Positions 51,891-61,394 are shown, numbered from the stretch's first letter. The stretch is 64,000 nt of DNA from Sphingomonas profundi (GCF_009739515.1 NZ_CP046535.1:2604001-2668000), one strand, 5' to 3'. Notes: generated from the letters alone by a model not told the origin. Numbers and translations: made by a program.

Positions 51891-52898
51891 GTGGTGACTG
51901 CGGGCGCTGGCGGCCTGGCGATAGATGCGGGCGACGTGCGGGATGCCGCCCGCCTGATCCTGGGCGCGGCCGTGCTGACGCCGCTGCTCGAATATGCGCC
52001 GCTCAACGATCGGCTCGGCCACCGCGTGCTGGTGAAGTTCGAGGGCGCGCAGCATACCGGATCGTTCAAGTTCCGCGGCGCCTACAACCGCCTCGCCCGC
52101 CTCTCCCCGGCGGAGCGGCGCGCCGGCGTGGTCGCCTGGTCGTCCGGCAACCACGCACAGGGGGTGGCGGCAGCGGCACGGCTGCTCGGCATGCCTGCCA
52201 CGATCGTGATGCCGGCCGACGCGCCCGCCGTGAAGCGCGCCAACACCCGCGCGCTCGGCGCCGCGATCGTGCCCTACGATCGGCTGACCGGATCGCGTGA
52301 GGAGATCGCGACGGCGCTGGCGCGGGATCGCGGCGCCACCCTCGTCCCCTCGTTCGACGATCCCTGCGTCATCGCCGGGCAGGGCACGATCGGGCTGGAG
52401 ATACTGGCGCAGGCCGACGCGGCCGGCGCGCGGATCGGCCGCGTGCTGGTGTGCTGCGGCGGCGGCGGCCTCGTCGCCGGCATCGCCACCGCGATCAAGG
52501 CACAGGCGCCCGCCATCGCGATCCACCCGGTCGAGCCGGCCGCCTTCGACGACACCGCCCGCTCGCTCGCCAGCGGCCGGCGCGAGACGGTGCCCGCCGA
52601 TGCCCGCTCGATCTGCGATGCGCTGCTGGCGCCGAGCCCCGGCGCCCTCACCTTCCCGATCAACCGCGCTCTGCTCTCGGCCGGCCTCACCGTCACCGAT
52701 GCGGAGGTGAAGGCGGCGATGCGCTACGCCTTTTCAACCTGCAAGCTGGTGACGGAGCCCGGCGGCGCCGTTGCGCTGGCCGCCGCCCTCCACGGCAAGG
52801 CACCCCCGGCGGACGGCGCGACGGTGATCGTCATCTCCGGCGCCAATGTCGATCCCGCGGAGTTCGCCGCGATCCTGGGCGAGAACGACGGCATGTAG
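51891..52898 (+). CDS. threonine/serine dehydratase-like PLP enzyme
   Basis: Fold-type II PLP enzyme of 335 residues. PLP lysine K60 in GSFKFRGAYN, SSGNHAQGVA, phosphate-binding CCGGGGLVAG and LVTEPGGAVALAA. It lacks the C-terminal ACT domain of biosynthetic IlvA, so it is the shorter catabolic or racemase-like type acting on threonine, serine or hydroxyaspartate. Start is a GTG; another GTG lies three bases earlier. Adjacent to the deacylase gene, which could supply an amino acid. Confidence 0.9.
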   Translation: MVTAGAGGLAIDAGDVRDAARLILGAAVLTPLLEYAPLNDRLGHRVLVKFEGAQHTGSFKFRGAYNRLARLSPAERRAGVVAWSSGNHAQGVAAAARLLGMPATIVMPADAPAVKRANTRALGAAIVPYDRLTGSREEIATALARDRGATLVPSFDDPCVIAGQGTIGLEILAQADAAGARIGRVLVCCGGGGLVAGIATAIKAQAPAIAIHPVEPAAFDDTARSLASGRRETVPADARSICDALLAPSPGALTFPINRALLSAGLTVTDAEVKAAMRYAFSTCKLVTEPGGAVALAAALHGKAPPADGATVIVISGANVDPAEFAAILGENDGM

Positions 52899-52981
52899 CG
52901 AGTATGCCGCGGGACTCGGCATCCGCCACCCCGCCCGCTAACACGCCCGCATGCACCTGCCGCCCGCCGACCGCTGACCCG

Positions 52982-54091
52982 ATGCGCACGTCGACGATCC
53001 GCGCTTGGACGGCGGTCCACAAATATACCAGCCTGGCCTGCACCGCCTTCCTGCTGATGCTCTGCCTCACCGGCCTGCCGCTGATCTTCCACGACGAGAT
53101 CGACGCGCTTACCACCGCGCCGCATCCGCTCGCCGCCGTGCCGGCCGGCACGCCGCCGCTCCCGCTCGACCGGCTGCTCGCCCGCGCTCTGGCGGCCCGG
53201 CCGGGCGAGGTGGCGCTCTACCTCAGCTTCGATACCGATCGGCCGGTGGTGAACGTCACCAGCGCGCCCGCCGCCGATGCGGCGGCGGCGGCCATGCACT
53301 TCCAGTCGCTCGATCGGCGCACCGGCGCGGTGCTGCCGCCGCGCGCGGCCGGCGGCGTCACGCAGTTCCTGCTGCGGCTGCATACCGACATGTTCCTCGG
53401 CCTGCCCGGCATGCTGTTCCTGGGCGGCATGGGCCTGCTGTTCGTCGCGGCGATCGTGTCCGGCGTGGTGCTCTACGTGCCGTTCACCGCGCGGCTGCCG
53501 TTCGGCCGGGTGCGCTTCGGCCGCCGCCCGCGCGTGCGGTGGACCGATCTGCACAATCTGCTCGGCATCGCCACCGCCATGTGGGCGGCGGTCGTCGGCC
53601 TCACCGGCACGATCAACACGCTGAGCGGGCAGATGACCGATCTGTGGAAGGCGGATCAGCTCGCCGCGATCACGGCCATGGGCGGCAAGCCGCTGCCGCG
53701 CGCTTTCTCGTCGGTGGATGCGGCGGTCGATCGGGCGATGGCGGCGGCGCCGGGCATGCGGCCGCAGTTCGTCGCCTTTCCCGGCGCCGCCTTCTCCAGC
53801 GATCGCCATTATGCGATCTTCCTGCAGGGGCGCACGCCGCTGACTCAGCGGCTGCTGGTGCCGGCGCTGGTCGATGCAGGCAGTGGCCGGCTCGATGCGC
53901 TGCGGCCGATGCCGTGGTACATGCAGGCGCTGCTCCTCTCCCAGCCGCTCCACTTCGGCGACTATGGTGGCCTCGCGATGAAGATCCTCTGGGCGCTGCT
54001 CGATCTGCTGACGATCGTCGTGCTGGCGAGCGGCCTGTGGCTCTGGGCCACGCGCCCGGCGCGGCCGCGCGCGGCGGCGGTGGCGGCATGA
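52982..54091 (+). CDS. PepSY-type membrane protein
   Basis: Protein of 369 residues with four membrane helices: one near the N-terminus (TSLACTAFLLMLCLTGLPLI), two around 140-225, and one near the C-terminus, with periplasmic PepSY-like domains between. Helix-flanking His in VHKYTS, RLHTDMFL and TDLHNLLG resemble the haem or metal sites of PiuB/FoxB-type iron-siderophore reductases. It overlaps a 65-codon gene (ATGA, 54088-54091), which in turn overlaps a 2H-phosphoesterase gene. No receptor or siderophore gene is adjacent. Confidence 0.85.
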   Translation: MRTSTIRAWTAVHKYTSLACTAFLLMLCLTGLPLIFHDEIDALTTAPHPLAAVPAGTPPLPLDRLLARALAARPGEVALYLSFDTDRPVVNVTSAPAADAAAAAMHFQSLDRRTGAVLPPRAAGGVTQFLLRLHTDMFLGLPGMLFLGGMGLLFVAAIVSGVVLYVPFTARLPFGRVRFGRRPRVRWTDLHNLLGIATAMWAAVVGLTGTINTLSGQMTDLWKADQLAAITAMGGKPLPRAFSSVDAAVDRAMAAAPGMRPQFVAFPGAAFSSDRHYAIFLQGRTPLTQRLLVPALVDAGSGRLDALRPMPWYMQALLLSQPLHFGDYGGLAMKILWALLDLLTIVVLASGLWLWATRPARPRAAAVAA

Positions 54092-54285
54092 GGGAGGCCG
54101 CCGGCCCGCGCCGCCCGACCGCAGCGATCCTCGCCGTGCCGGCCGTGCTGGCGCTGGCGACCGCCGCCGGCCTCGCCCTTGGCCTCGCCGGCGACGGCGG
54201 CGCGTGGGATGCCGCCGCCGCGATAGGCCTCGGCCTGTCGCCGGTCGCGATCCTGTGGGCGCTGCTGCGCTCGCGCGGGGCATGA
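54088..54285 (+). CDS. small two-helix membrane protein coupled to the PepSY gene
   Basis: Protein of 65 residues: a short basic start MREAAGPRRPTA, then two hydrophobic segments AILAVPAVLALATAAGLALG and AAIGLGLSPVAILWALL, ending RSRGA. Both ends overlap neighbours by ATGA (54088-54091 and 54282-54285), which strongly supports a real gene. No recognised family. It may be an assembly or regulatory partner of the PepSY protein. Confidence 0.75.
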   Translation: MREAAGPRRPTAAILAVPAVLALATAAGLALGLAGDGGAWDAAAAIGLGLSPVAILWALLRSRGA

Positions 54286-54803
54286 CGGCGGTGGAGGCGC
54301 CCGCCCCGCTCATCGTCTCGGCCATGTTCGGGCGCGCCGACTTCCTGTGGCTCGACGGCATGCGCCGCGCCCACTTCCCGCCGGAACGCAACCAGATCGA
54401 CGCCCATCTCACCCTGTTCCACCATCTGCCGCCCAGCCTAGAAGGGGAGATCGCCGCCCGCCTCGCCGCCGCCACGCGCGGCGTGCCCCCGCCGGAGGCG
54501 ACGGTCGACGGGATCATGATGCTGGGCCGGGGCGTGGCGCTGCGCGTCCGCAGCCCGGCGCTGGCGGCGATCCGCGCCGATCTGGCGCAGGCCTTCGCCG
54601 GCTGCCTGACGCCGCAGGACCAGGCCGGCTGGCGCCCCCACGTCACGATCCAGAACAAGGTCTCGCCGGCAGAGGCGAAGGCGCTGCACGCGGCCCTCTC
54701 CGCCGGCTTCGCCGCGCGCCCGCTGGCCCTGGTCGGCCTCGCCAGCTTCTTCTATCGCGGCGGCCCGTGGCAGCGCATCGCCGCGCACCGCTTCTCGGGC
54801 TGA
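54282..54803 (+). CDS. 2H phosphoesterase (2'-5' RNA ligase family)
   Basis: Protein of 173 residues with the two HxT/S motifs of the 2H superfamily: H42-L-T44 (AHLTLFHHL) and H120-V-T122 (PHVTIQNKV). Such enzymes open cyclic phosphates or ligate or cleave 2'-5' RNA bonds. Start chosen at the ATG inside the stop of the small membrane protein gene. Functional link to the PepSY pair is unclear. Confidence 0.88.
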   Translation: MTAVEAPAPLIVSAMFGRADFLWLDGMRRAHFPPERNQIDAHLTLFHHLPPSLEGEIAARLAAATRGVPPPEATVDGIMMLGRGVALRVRSPALAAIRADLAQAFAGCLTPQDQAGWRPHVTIQNKVSPAEAKALHAALSAGFAARPLALVGLASFFYRGGPWQRIAAHRFSG

Positions 54804-54850
54804 GCCGCCGCACGGTTGCCGCCGGCCGCCGCACCGCCTAACCCGATCGG

Positions 54851-55996
54851 ATGATCGCCGCCCTGACAATCGCCGCCGCCGCCGCTGCCGGCGTCTGCCC
54901 CGCGCTGGATGCCGTCGCCGGCAAGCCGACCGATGCCGCGCCCGTGCTGATGGCGTGCATCGCCCGCTCGGCCCCCGGCGGCACGATCGCGCTCAAGCCC
55001 GGCCGCTACGCAATCCGTTCGCCGCTCACGATCGACAAGCCGGTGACGCTGATCTCGCGCGGGCTCGCCGCCGCCGCTCCCGCCTGCCGTTCCGCCGGGG
55101 ATGCGCGGTGCGCCGTGCTGGCGATCGGCCGGATGTCGCTCGCCCTGCCGCACATCACGATCCCGATCGAGGTGCGCGCGCCGAACGTCACCATCTCCCA
55201 CCTGGCGATCCTCGGCTGGACGCCCGATCCTGCGTACGGCGCCAAGGTCTGCGGCGACAATCGCACGCGGCCCTTGGGCGGCGCCATGCGGGCGAGCGCC
55301 GCCGGCTTCACCCTCAACCGCTCGCTGATCCGGGGCGCCGGCTGCTACACCGCGCTGGAGGTGACGACGGCGGCCGACCGCCCGACGCTCACCGGCAACA
55401 TCATCGGCCCGAACGGCGATCACAATCCGGGCGGCTCGTTCTCGGACGGCATGACCGTGCACGACACCAGCCACGCCACGATCACCGGCAACAGCTTCAT
55501 CGACAATACCGACGTGCAGCTGATCCTGGGCGGCTGTCGCCAGTGCCGCGTCACCGGCAACCGCTTCCGTCACGGCGGCAGCTTCAAGGGCGCGTCGTTC
55601 GCCGAGCTGATGATCCACGCCTGGCCCACCACCAGCGGCCGCTACGACGGCACGGTGGTGAGCGGCAATGATGTGGACTGCGGCCCGGCGCGGCGCTGCG
55701 GCTACGGCATCATGATCGGCGCCAGCCCGTGGTACAAGGCGCCCACCTCCGGCGGCGAGGTGTCCGGCAACCGCGTGGCCAACGCCCGCCTCGGCATCAA
55801 CGTGGACGGGCTGACCGGCCCCATGACGATCCGCGACAATCGCATCGTCACCTCGGGCGGCACCTACGATTCCGCCTGCGGCCGCAAGGCGTGGCCGGCG
55901 CTGAACATCGCGCCCAGCTCGCGCGCCTTCGCACGCGGGATCAGCGGCGGCGGCATCGAGACGAGCGGGTGCCTGCTCAACAGCACTCCGGACTGA
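54851..55996 (+). CDS. right-handed beta-helix repeat protein
   Basis: Protein of 381 residues with a hydrophobic start (MIAALTIAAAAAAGVC) that may be a signal peptide, then repeated strand units typical of parallel beta-helices: VRAPNVTISHLAILG, FTLNRSLIRGAGCYTAL, TLTGNIIGPNGDHN, ATITGNSFIDNTDVQLIL, VTGNRFRHGG, GEVSGNRVANARLGINVDG and MTIRDNRIVTSGG. Many Cys pairs suggest export. It could be a polysaccharide lyase/hydrolase or a structural protein; no catalytic site is evident. Lies upstream of the protease gene with a 44-base gap. Confidence 0.8.
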   Translation: MIAALTIAAAAAAGVCPALDAVAGKPTDAAPVLMACIARSAPGGTIALKPGRYAIRSPLTIDKPVTLISRGLAAAAPACRSAGDARCAVLAIGRMSLALPHITIPIEVRAPNVTISHLAILGWTPDPAYGAKVCGDNRTRPLGGAMRASAAGFTLNRSLIRGAGCYTALEVTTAADRPTLTGNIIGPNGDHNPGGSFSDGMTVHDTSHATITGNSFIDNTDVQLILGGCRQCRVTGNRFRHGGSFKGASFAELMIHAWPTTSGRYDGTVVSGNDVDCGPARRCGYGIMIGASPWYKAPTSGGEVSGNRVANARLGINVDGLTGPMTIRDNRIVTSGGTYDSACGRKAWPALNIAPSSRAFARGISGGGIETSGCLLNSTPD

Positions 55997-56040
55997 TCAC
56001 CCCTTTCGCAAGCCGCGCGCGCCGCCTACGATAAGCCGGG

Positions 56041-58107
56041 TTGCGGGGCGTGGGGGTGCGTGCGGTGGCGTATGATGCGTTGAACGCGGACGAGCGTGGC
56101 GGCACCACGCTCAACGGCAAGCCATCCTTCACGATCGATCAGGCCGCCGACCAGCTCACCCGCGCGGGCCGCAGCTGGAGCAGCGATCTCGGTCAGGCGG
56201 CCACCGTCACCTACGCCTTCCGCGCCACCGCGCCGGCGGAGATCCCGGCGGACGCGCACGGTTTCCAGCGGTTCGGCGATCGCCAGATCGCGGCGGCGGA
56301 ACAGGCGCTGACGCGCTGGGCGGAAGTGGCCAACATCCGCTTCGTGCGCGTCAACCCGACCGGCTATTCCGACGACGCGACCATCCTGTTCGGCAACTAC
56401 ACGTCCGGCGCCGACGACTCGACGGCCTTCGCCGTGCTGCCGGGCAACGCCGCCGCCACATCGGCCACCGGCGACGTGTGGGTGAACATCACCGACAGCC
56501 CGAACAATAACGTGCTTCTGGGCGATACGGCCGACTACGGTTTCCTCACCCTGCTCCACGAGATCGGCCACGCGATCGGCCTGCTCCACCCGTCAGACTA
56601 TGATTCCGACGACGCGACCGATCCCACCTACGCCGGCTCCGCCAGCTACGGGCAGGACAGCATCGAATATACGGTGATGAGCTATTTCGACGCGGAGGAT
56701 ACCGGCGCGCGCATACCCAGATACGGGCTGGTTCCGGGCGGGCCGCTGATCGATGACATCGCGGCCGCCCAGCGGCTCTACGGCGCCAACTATGCGACGA
56801 ACGCCGGTGACACGGTCTATGGCTACAATCCCGGCTCCCCGTCCGCTGCGGGTAGACCGGCCACCTATCTGCAGAGCCGCGACGGAACGCAGCCGGTGTG
56901 GGGCACGATCTGGGACGGGGGCGGCATCGACACGCTCAATTTCGCCCTGTCGGACTACGATCAGAAGATCGATCTTCGCGCCGGCAGCTTCAGCAACGTG
57001 TACGGCGGCATCGGTACGCTCTCGATCGCGCCGGGCGTTACGATCGAGAACGCCTTCGGCGGTTTTTACAACGATACGCTGATCGGCAACGATGCGGCGA
57101 ACAGCCTGCGCGGATATGCCGGCAACGATCGGCTGTACGGCGGCGCCGGCAACGACACGCTGACCGGCGACAGCGACAGCGACCTGCTGGACGGCGGACC
57201 CGGCATCGATCGCGCGACCTACTACGATTTCAGGCAGCGGTACGGCGTCGCCATGTCCGCCGGCGCCGGCACGGTTGACGGCGGAGAGTACGCCCTCGGG
57301 CCAGAGCCCGGCACCGACACGCTCGTTTCCGTGGAGACGATTAGCTTTCGGGACGGCACGCTGACGTTCGACCCGGACAGCGCCTCGGCCAAGGTCTCCC
57401 GCCTCTATGACAGCGTTCTCGGGCGCCAGCCCGATCCCGCCGGCAACGATCGCTGGGTGGACGCGATCGAGGATGGCGGCCGCTCGCTCCTCTCCGTCAC
57501 CGATGCCTTCCTGCACAGCGCGGAGTTCCTCGCCGCGACCGGCAATCTCTCCACCCCCGGCTTCGTCGACTTCCTCTACAACCGCGTCCTGCACCGTGCC
57601 GCCGATCCGGCGGGACGCGACAACTGGATCTTCGCGCTCGATCACGGCGCGGACCGCGCGGCCATCCTGAGCGGCTTCTCCGAATCGCAGGAGCATCGCA
57701 ACATCACCGCCGCCAACGATGCGCGCGGCTACTTCGTCGCCGTTGACGCCTATGAGGCCGTGGCGCTGCTGTATGACAGCCTTGGCCGCCAGCCCGATTA
57801 CGGCGGACTCATCGCCTGGTCGGAGAGCATCCGCGCCGGCACCACCGTGGCGCAGGTGGCGACCGCCTTCGCCGCCTCGGCGGAGTTCCGCAACAACACC
57901 GCCGCGCTCGATAATGGCGGGTTCGTCGACTATCTCTACACCACCACGCTCGATCGCCTGCCCGATCCGGGCGGCCGCGCGGCATGGGTCGGCGCGCTGA
58001 ACGGCGGCGCCACGCGCGGCGATCTGCTGTTCGCCTTCTCGCAGAGCGACGAGCATTTCAACATGCTCGCCGGTTCCTTCGTAGACGGCATCGATCTGGT
58101 CGTCTGA
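56041..58107 (+). CDS. serralysin-like metalloprotease with RTX and DUF4214 repeats
   Basis: Protein of about 688 residues. The M10 catalytic site is H173-E174-x2-H177-x5-H183 (LLHEIGHAIGLLHP), with Met-turn VMSYFD (M213, Y215). RTX calcium repeats follow (about 355-385, GGAGNDTLTG), then three DUF4214-type repeats (about 450-680: YDSVLGRQPDPAGNDRW, YNRVLHRAADPAGRDNW and YTTTLDRLPDPGGRAAW). There is no N-terminal signal peptide, as expected for type I secretion via a C-terminal signal. No ATG is in frame; the start is TTG or one of several GTGs near 56041-56065. No T1SS genes adjoin. Confidence 0.85.
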   Translation: MRGVGVRAVAYDALNADERGGTTLNGKPSFTIDQAADQLTRAGRSWSSDLGQAATVTYAFRATAPAEIPADAHGFQRFGDRQIAAAEQALTRWAEVANIRFVRVNPTGYSDDATILFGNYTSGADDSTAFAVLPGNAAATSATGDVWVNITDSPNNNVLLGDTADYGFLTLLHEIGHAIGLLHPSDYDSDDATDPTYAGSASYGQDSIEYTVMSYFDAEDTGARIPRYGLVPGGPLIDDIAAAQRLYGANYATNAGDTVYGYNPGSPSAAGRPATYLQSRDGTQPVWGTIWDGGGIDTLNFALSDYDQKIDLRAGSFSNVYGGIGTLSIAPGVTIENAFGGFYNDTLIGNDAANSLRGYAGNDRLYGGAGNDTLTGDSDSDLLDGGPGIDRATYYDFRQRYGVAMSAGAGTVDGGEYALGPEPGTDTLVSVETISFRDGTLTFDPDSASAKVSRLYDSVLGRQPDPAGNDRWVDAIEDGGRSLLSVTDAFLHSAEFLAATGNLSTPGFVDFLYNRVLHRAADPAGRDNWIFALDHGADRAAILSGFSESQEHRNITAANDARGYFVAVDAYEAVALLYDSLGRQPDYGGLIAWSESIRAGTTVAQVATAFAASAEFRNNTAALDNGGFVDYLYTTTLDRLPDPGGRAAWVGALNGGATRGDLLFAFSQSDEHFNMLAGSFVDGIDLVV

Positions 58108-58134
58108 TCGGGTGCCGCGCCCCGGAGATCGCCC

Positions 58135-58794
58135 ATGACCGCCGTCATCACCGCCTTCGCCAGCTCGCCCGATCGCGGTCGCGGCCTGGCGCGGGACATG
58201 CGGGTGCGCTGGGCGCTGGAGGAGACGGGCGTGCCCTACGAGGTCCGCCTCCTCTCCTTCGCCGACATGAAGATGCCCGAGCATCGCGCGCGCCATCCCT
58301 TCGGGCAGATCCCCACCTATGAGGAGGGCGACGTCACCCTGTTCGAATCGGGCGCGATCGTGCTGCACCTTGCCCGGCGCCATAAAGGCCTGCTGCCGGA
58401 CGACGCCGCCGCGCAGGCACGCGCGATCGCCTGGCTGTTCGCCGCGCTCAACACGGTGGAGCCACCGATCGTCGACCGCGAGGTGGCGACGCTGCTGGAG
58501 CAAGGGGAGAGCTGGTACGCCCGGCGCCTGCCCGCGCTGGAGGCGCGCATCGGCACCCGGCTGGACGATCTCTCCGCCGCCCTCGGCGATGCCGAGTGGC
58601 TCGATGGGGCGTTCAGCGCCGGCGATCTGATGATGGTGTCCGTGCTGCTGCGGCTACTGGGATCGGGCATACTCGGCGGCTATCCGCGCCTCTCCGCCTA
58701 CGTTGCCCGCGGCGAGGCGCGCCCCGCCTACCGCCGCGCCTTCGCCGCGCAGCTGGAGGTCTTCACCGCCGCGCAGGAGGCAGGCCAGGCGTGA
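58135..58794 (+). CDS. glutathione S-transferase family protein
   Basis: Cytosolic protein of 219 residues with a thioredoxin-like N-terminal domain (WALEETGVPYEVRLL, HPFGQIPTYEEGDVTLFES, with ESGAI binding glutathione) and an all-helical C-terminal domain with FSAGDLMMVSVLLRL, the conserved N-capping box. It would conjugate or reduce electrophiles or peroxides. It lies 28 bases behind the protease gene in the same direction. Confidence 0.92.
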   Translation: MTAVITAFASSPDRGRGLARDMRVRWALEETGVPYEVRLLSFADMKMPEHRARHPFGQIPTYEEGDVTLFESGAIVLHLARRHKGLLPDDAAAQARAIAWLFAALNTVEPPIVDREVATLLEQGESWYARRLPALEARIGTRLDDLSAALGDAEWLDGAFSAGDLMMVSVLLRLLGSGILGGYPRLSAYVARGEARPAYRRAFAAQLEVFTAAQEAGQA

Positions 58795-58848
58795 GGGCAC
58801 GCGGAGCCGTGTCAAACCACCTGCCCGTACCCGGTCAGGTCCGGTCAC

Positions 58849-59808
58849 TCATTCCGTCGTCTCGCCGCCCAGCGGCACGTTCGTCGCATCCTCGCGCTTC
58901 TCCGGGCGGATGTAGATGGATCGCAGCTCCGGCATGGCGGCGCGCAGTTCGGCCTCGATCCCCTCGATCAGCGTCTCGGCCTTGCCCATCGGCAGGCTGT
59001 CCTCGAAATCGGCGCTGATCGCCACGAACACCGTGTCCGGCGAGGTGTGGATCGTGCGGACATGGTTGACGTGCGTGATCTCCGGCCGGGCCGCCACCGC
59101 CGCGCGCACCCGCTCCACCACCGCCGGATCCGCCCGCTCGCCGATCAGCAGACCCTTGGATTCGCGCGCCAGCACCACCGCCACGGCCGCCAGGATCAGC
59201 CCGATCGCGATCGAGGCGTAGCCGTCCAGCCGCGGATCGCCCCACCAGTGGCTGGCCCACACGCCGATGGCCGCCACCACCAGGCCGATCAGCGCCGCCG
59301 AATCCTCGAACAGCACGATGAAGCCGGCCGGATCCTTCGATTGGTGGATCGCCTGCCACCAGCCGCTGTCGCCGCGCGTCTTGTCGAACTCGCGGATGGC
59401 GATGAACCAGGACGAGCCTTCCAGCAGCACCGCGACGCCCAGCACGATATAGTTCACCAGCGGATCGCTCAGCGGCTCCGGCGCGACGATGTGGAGATAG
59501 CCTTCGTAGATGGACACGCCGGCGCCCACCGCGAAGATCAGGATCGCGACGACGAACGCCCAGAAATACAGCTCCCGCCCGTAGCCGAACGGCCGCGTCG
59601 CATCGGGCGGCCGCGCGGCGCGCCGCTGGCCGTAGAGCAGCAGCAGCTGGTTGCCGCTGTCCACCAGCGAGTGCACGCCTTCCGTCAGCATCGACGAGGA
59701 GCCGGTGATCGCCGCGGCGACGAACTTGGCGACGGCGATGCCCAGGTTCGCCGCCAGCGCGCCGAACAGGACGATATTGCCCTTGATCCCGCCTTTCGCC
59801 TCCGCCAT
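58849..59808 (-). CDS. cation diffusion facilitator transporter
   Basis: Membrane antiporter of 319 residues exporting Zn, Co, Fe or Mn in exchange for protons. About six helices, with metal-binding positions HSLVD (HxxxD, in TEGVHSLVDSGNQ) and FEDSAAL in helix 5, and a cytoplasmic C-terminal domain (VNHVRTIHTSPDTVFVAISADF). The FEDSAA variant differs from the HxxxD pair of ZitB/FieF, so specificity is open. Start at MAEAKGG chosen because the 32 upstream codons are not CDF-like. Divergent from an MFS gene. Confidence 0.9.
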   Translation of the reverse strand: MAEAKGGIKGNIVLFGALAANLGIAVAKFVAAAITGSSSMLTEGVHSLVDSGNQLLLLYGQRRAARPPDATRPFGYGRELYFWAFVVAILIFAVGAGVSIYEGYLHIVAPEPLSDPLVNYIVLGVAVLLEGSSWFIAIREFDKTRGDSGWWQAIHQSKDPAGFIVLFEDSAALIGLVVAAIGVWASHWWGDPRLDGYASIAIGLILAAVAVVLARESKGLLIGERADPAVVERVRAAVAARPEITHVNHVRTIHTSPDTVFVAISADFEDSLPMGKAETLIEGIEAELRAAMPELRSIYIRPEKREDATNVPLGGETTE

Positions 59809-59942
59809 GCCGCCCGCCTCTTTCGTCCGCCGGAGGCGGCATGCGCGCCGCGAGGATCGCAGCGGATACGCCCGCCCGGGCCGCGGGTTCCATCGGCCGA
59901 ACATGCGCGCGGAACCCCGGCCGCGCAGGAGCTGCCACCGCC

Positions 59943-61337
59943 ATGACCGACGGCCTCGCCATCCCCCGCCGCTACACCGCCATCGCCGCCGTCTCGTTCG
60001 GCACCGCGCTGGTGGTGATAGACGGCGCCATCGCCACCGTGGCCCTGCCCACCATCGCGCGCGATCTGGCGGTGGACGCCAGCGCCGCCGTGCTGGTGGT
60101 GACGGTCTACCAGCTGATCCTGGTGATGACGCTGCTGCCCTTCTCCACGCTGGGCGACCGGCTGGGCCACCGCACGCTCTACCAATATGGCCAGGCGCTG
60201 TTCACCGGCGCGACGATCCTGTGCTTCTTCGCCAAGAGCCTGCCGTTCCTGCTGATCGTCCGCGCCGCGCAGGCGATCGGCGCGGCGGCGGCGCTCAGCG
60301 TGTCGTCGGCGATGATCCGCTCGATCTATCCGGCGCGGCAGCTCGGGCGCGGGCTGGGGCTGAACTCGGTCGTGGTCTCCAGCGCGGCGGCGCTCGCGCC
60401 CACCCTCGGCGGCCTGATCCTGGGGGTCGCGCCGTGGCCGTGGGTATTCGCCTCGGCCGTGCCGTTCGCGCTCGTCTCGCTGCTGCTGGGCCGCGCGCTG
60501 CCCGATCCGGAACCCCGGCAGGAGCCGTTCGACATGCTCGGCGCAGTCCTCTGCGCCGCCATGTTCGGGCTCGTCATCTCGGGGCTGGAGGCGTGCGTCC
60601 ACGGCGATTCGCCGGTCGTCTCGGCGGCGATCGTGGCGACCGGGATCGCCGTCGGCATCGTGTTCGTGCGGCGCGAGCGGCAGGAGCCGCGGCCGATCAT
60701 GCCGGTCGATCTGCTCGCCTCGCCGGTGATGGCGCTCTCCGTGATCGGCGCGCTGACCGCTTTCGTCGCCTCGATGACCCTGCTGCTGTCGCTGCCGTTC
60801 CGGCTGGAGCATGAATATGGCTTCGCCCCGTCGGAGATCGGCGCGATCATCGCGCCGTGGCCGCTCACCACGATGGTGGTGGCGCCGCTGGCCGGCACCC
60901 TGTCCGACAGGTGGCCCGCCGGTCTGCTCGGCGGCATCGGCATGGGGCTGGCGACGATCGGCCTGCTCACCTTCACGATCCTGCCGGCAGAGCCGCTCTA
61001 CATCGACCTCGCCTGGCGCATGGCGCTGACGGGCGCGGGCTTCGGCCTGTTCCTCTCGCCCAACGCCCGCCTCATCGTCGGCTCGGCACCGCGCGAGCGG
61101 GCGGCGGCGGCGGGCGGGCTGATCTCCACCAACCGCATGATCGGGCAGACGCTGGGTGCCACGCTGGTCGCCGCCCTGCTGGCGCTGAACCTGGGCGGCG
61201 GCAGGACGCCGGCGCTGATCGCGGCCGGCCTCGCCTTCGTCGCCGGCCTGTGCAGCCTCGCCCGGCTGCGACCGGCGCTGCGCCACCCGCCGGCGGAGGA
61301 GATCGCCGACGTGCAGCCCGCCCAGCAGTTGAAGTAG
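59943..61337 (+). CDS. MFS transporter, DHA2 (14-TMS) type
   Basis: Efflux permease of 464 residues. Motif C-like region ALAPTLGGLILG, motif A-like FSTLGDRLGHRTLYQYG, and further helices. Start MTDGLAIPRRYTAIAAV. It would export drugs or small organic compounds by proton antiport. A typical DHA2 feature is IATVALPTIARDLAV in helix 1. Stop at AQQLK. No regulator adjoins it. Confidence 0.92.
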   Translation: MTDGLAIPRRYTAIAAVSFGTALVVIDGAIATVALPTIARDLAVDASAAVLVVTVYQLILVMTLLPFSTLGDRLGHRTLYQYGQALFTGATILCFFAKSLPFLLIVRAAQAIGAAAALSVSSAMIRSIYPARQLGRGLGLNSVVVSSAAALAPTLGGLILGVAPWPWVFASAVPFALVSLLLGRALPDPEPRQEPFDMLGAVLCAAMFGLVISGLEACVHGDSPVVSAAIVATGIAVGIVFVRRERQEPRPIMPVDLLASPVMALSVIGALTAFVASMTLLLSLPFRLEHEYGFAPSEIGAIIAPWPLTTMVVAPLAGTLSDRWPAGLLGGIGMGLATIGLLTFTILPAEPLYIDLAWRMALTGAGFGLFLSPNARLIVGSAPRERAAAAGGLISTNRMIGQTLGATLVAALLALNLGGGRTPALIAAGLAFVAGLCSLARLRPALRHPPAEEIADVQPAQQLK

Positions 61338-61394
61338 GGAGCCGCCGGCGGCGGCGCGCGTTCTGCGGGCGCCATTCACGGCAGGAGTCATCCG

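Noticed and set aside
56593-58503. 636-codon minus-strand open frame
   Set aside because: Antisense to the serralysin-like gene and GST gene, without recognisable domains.
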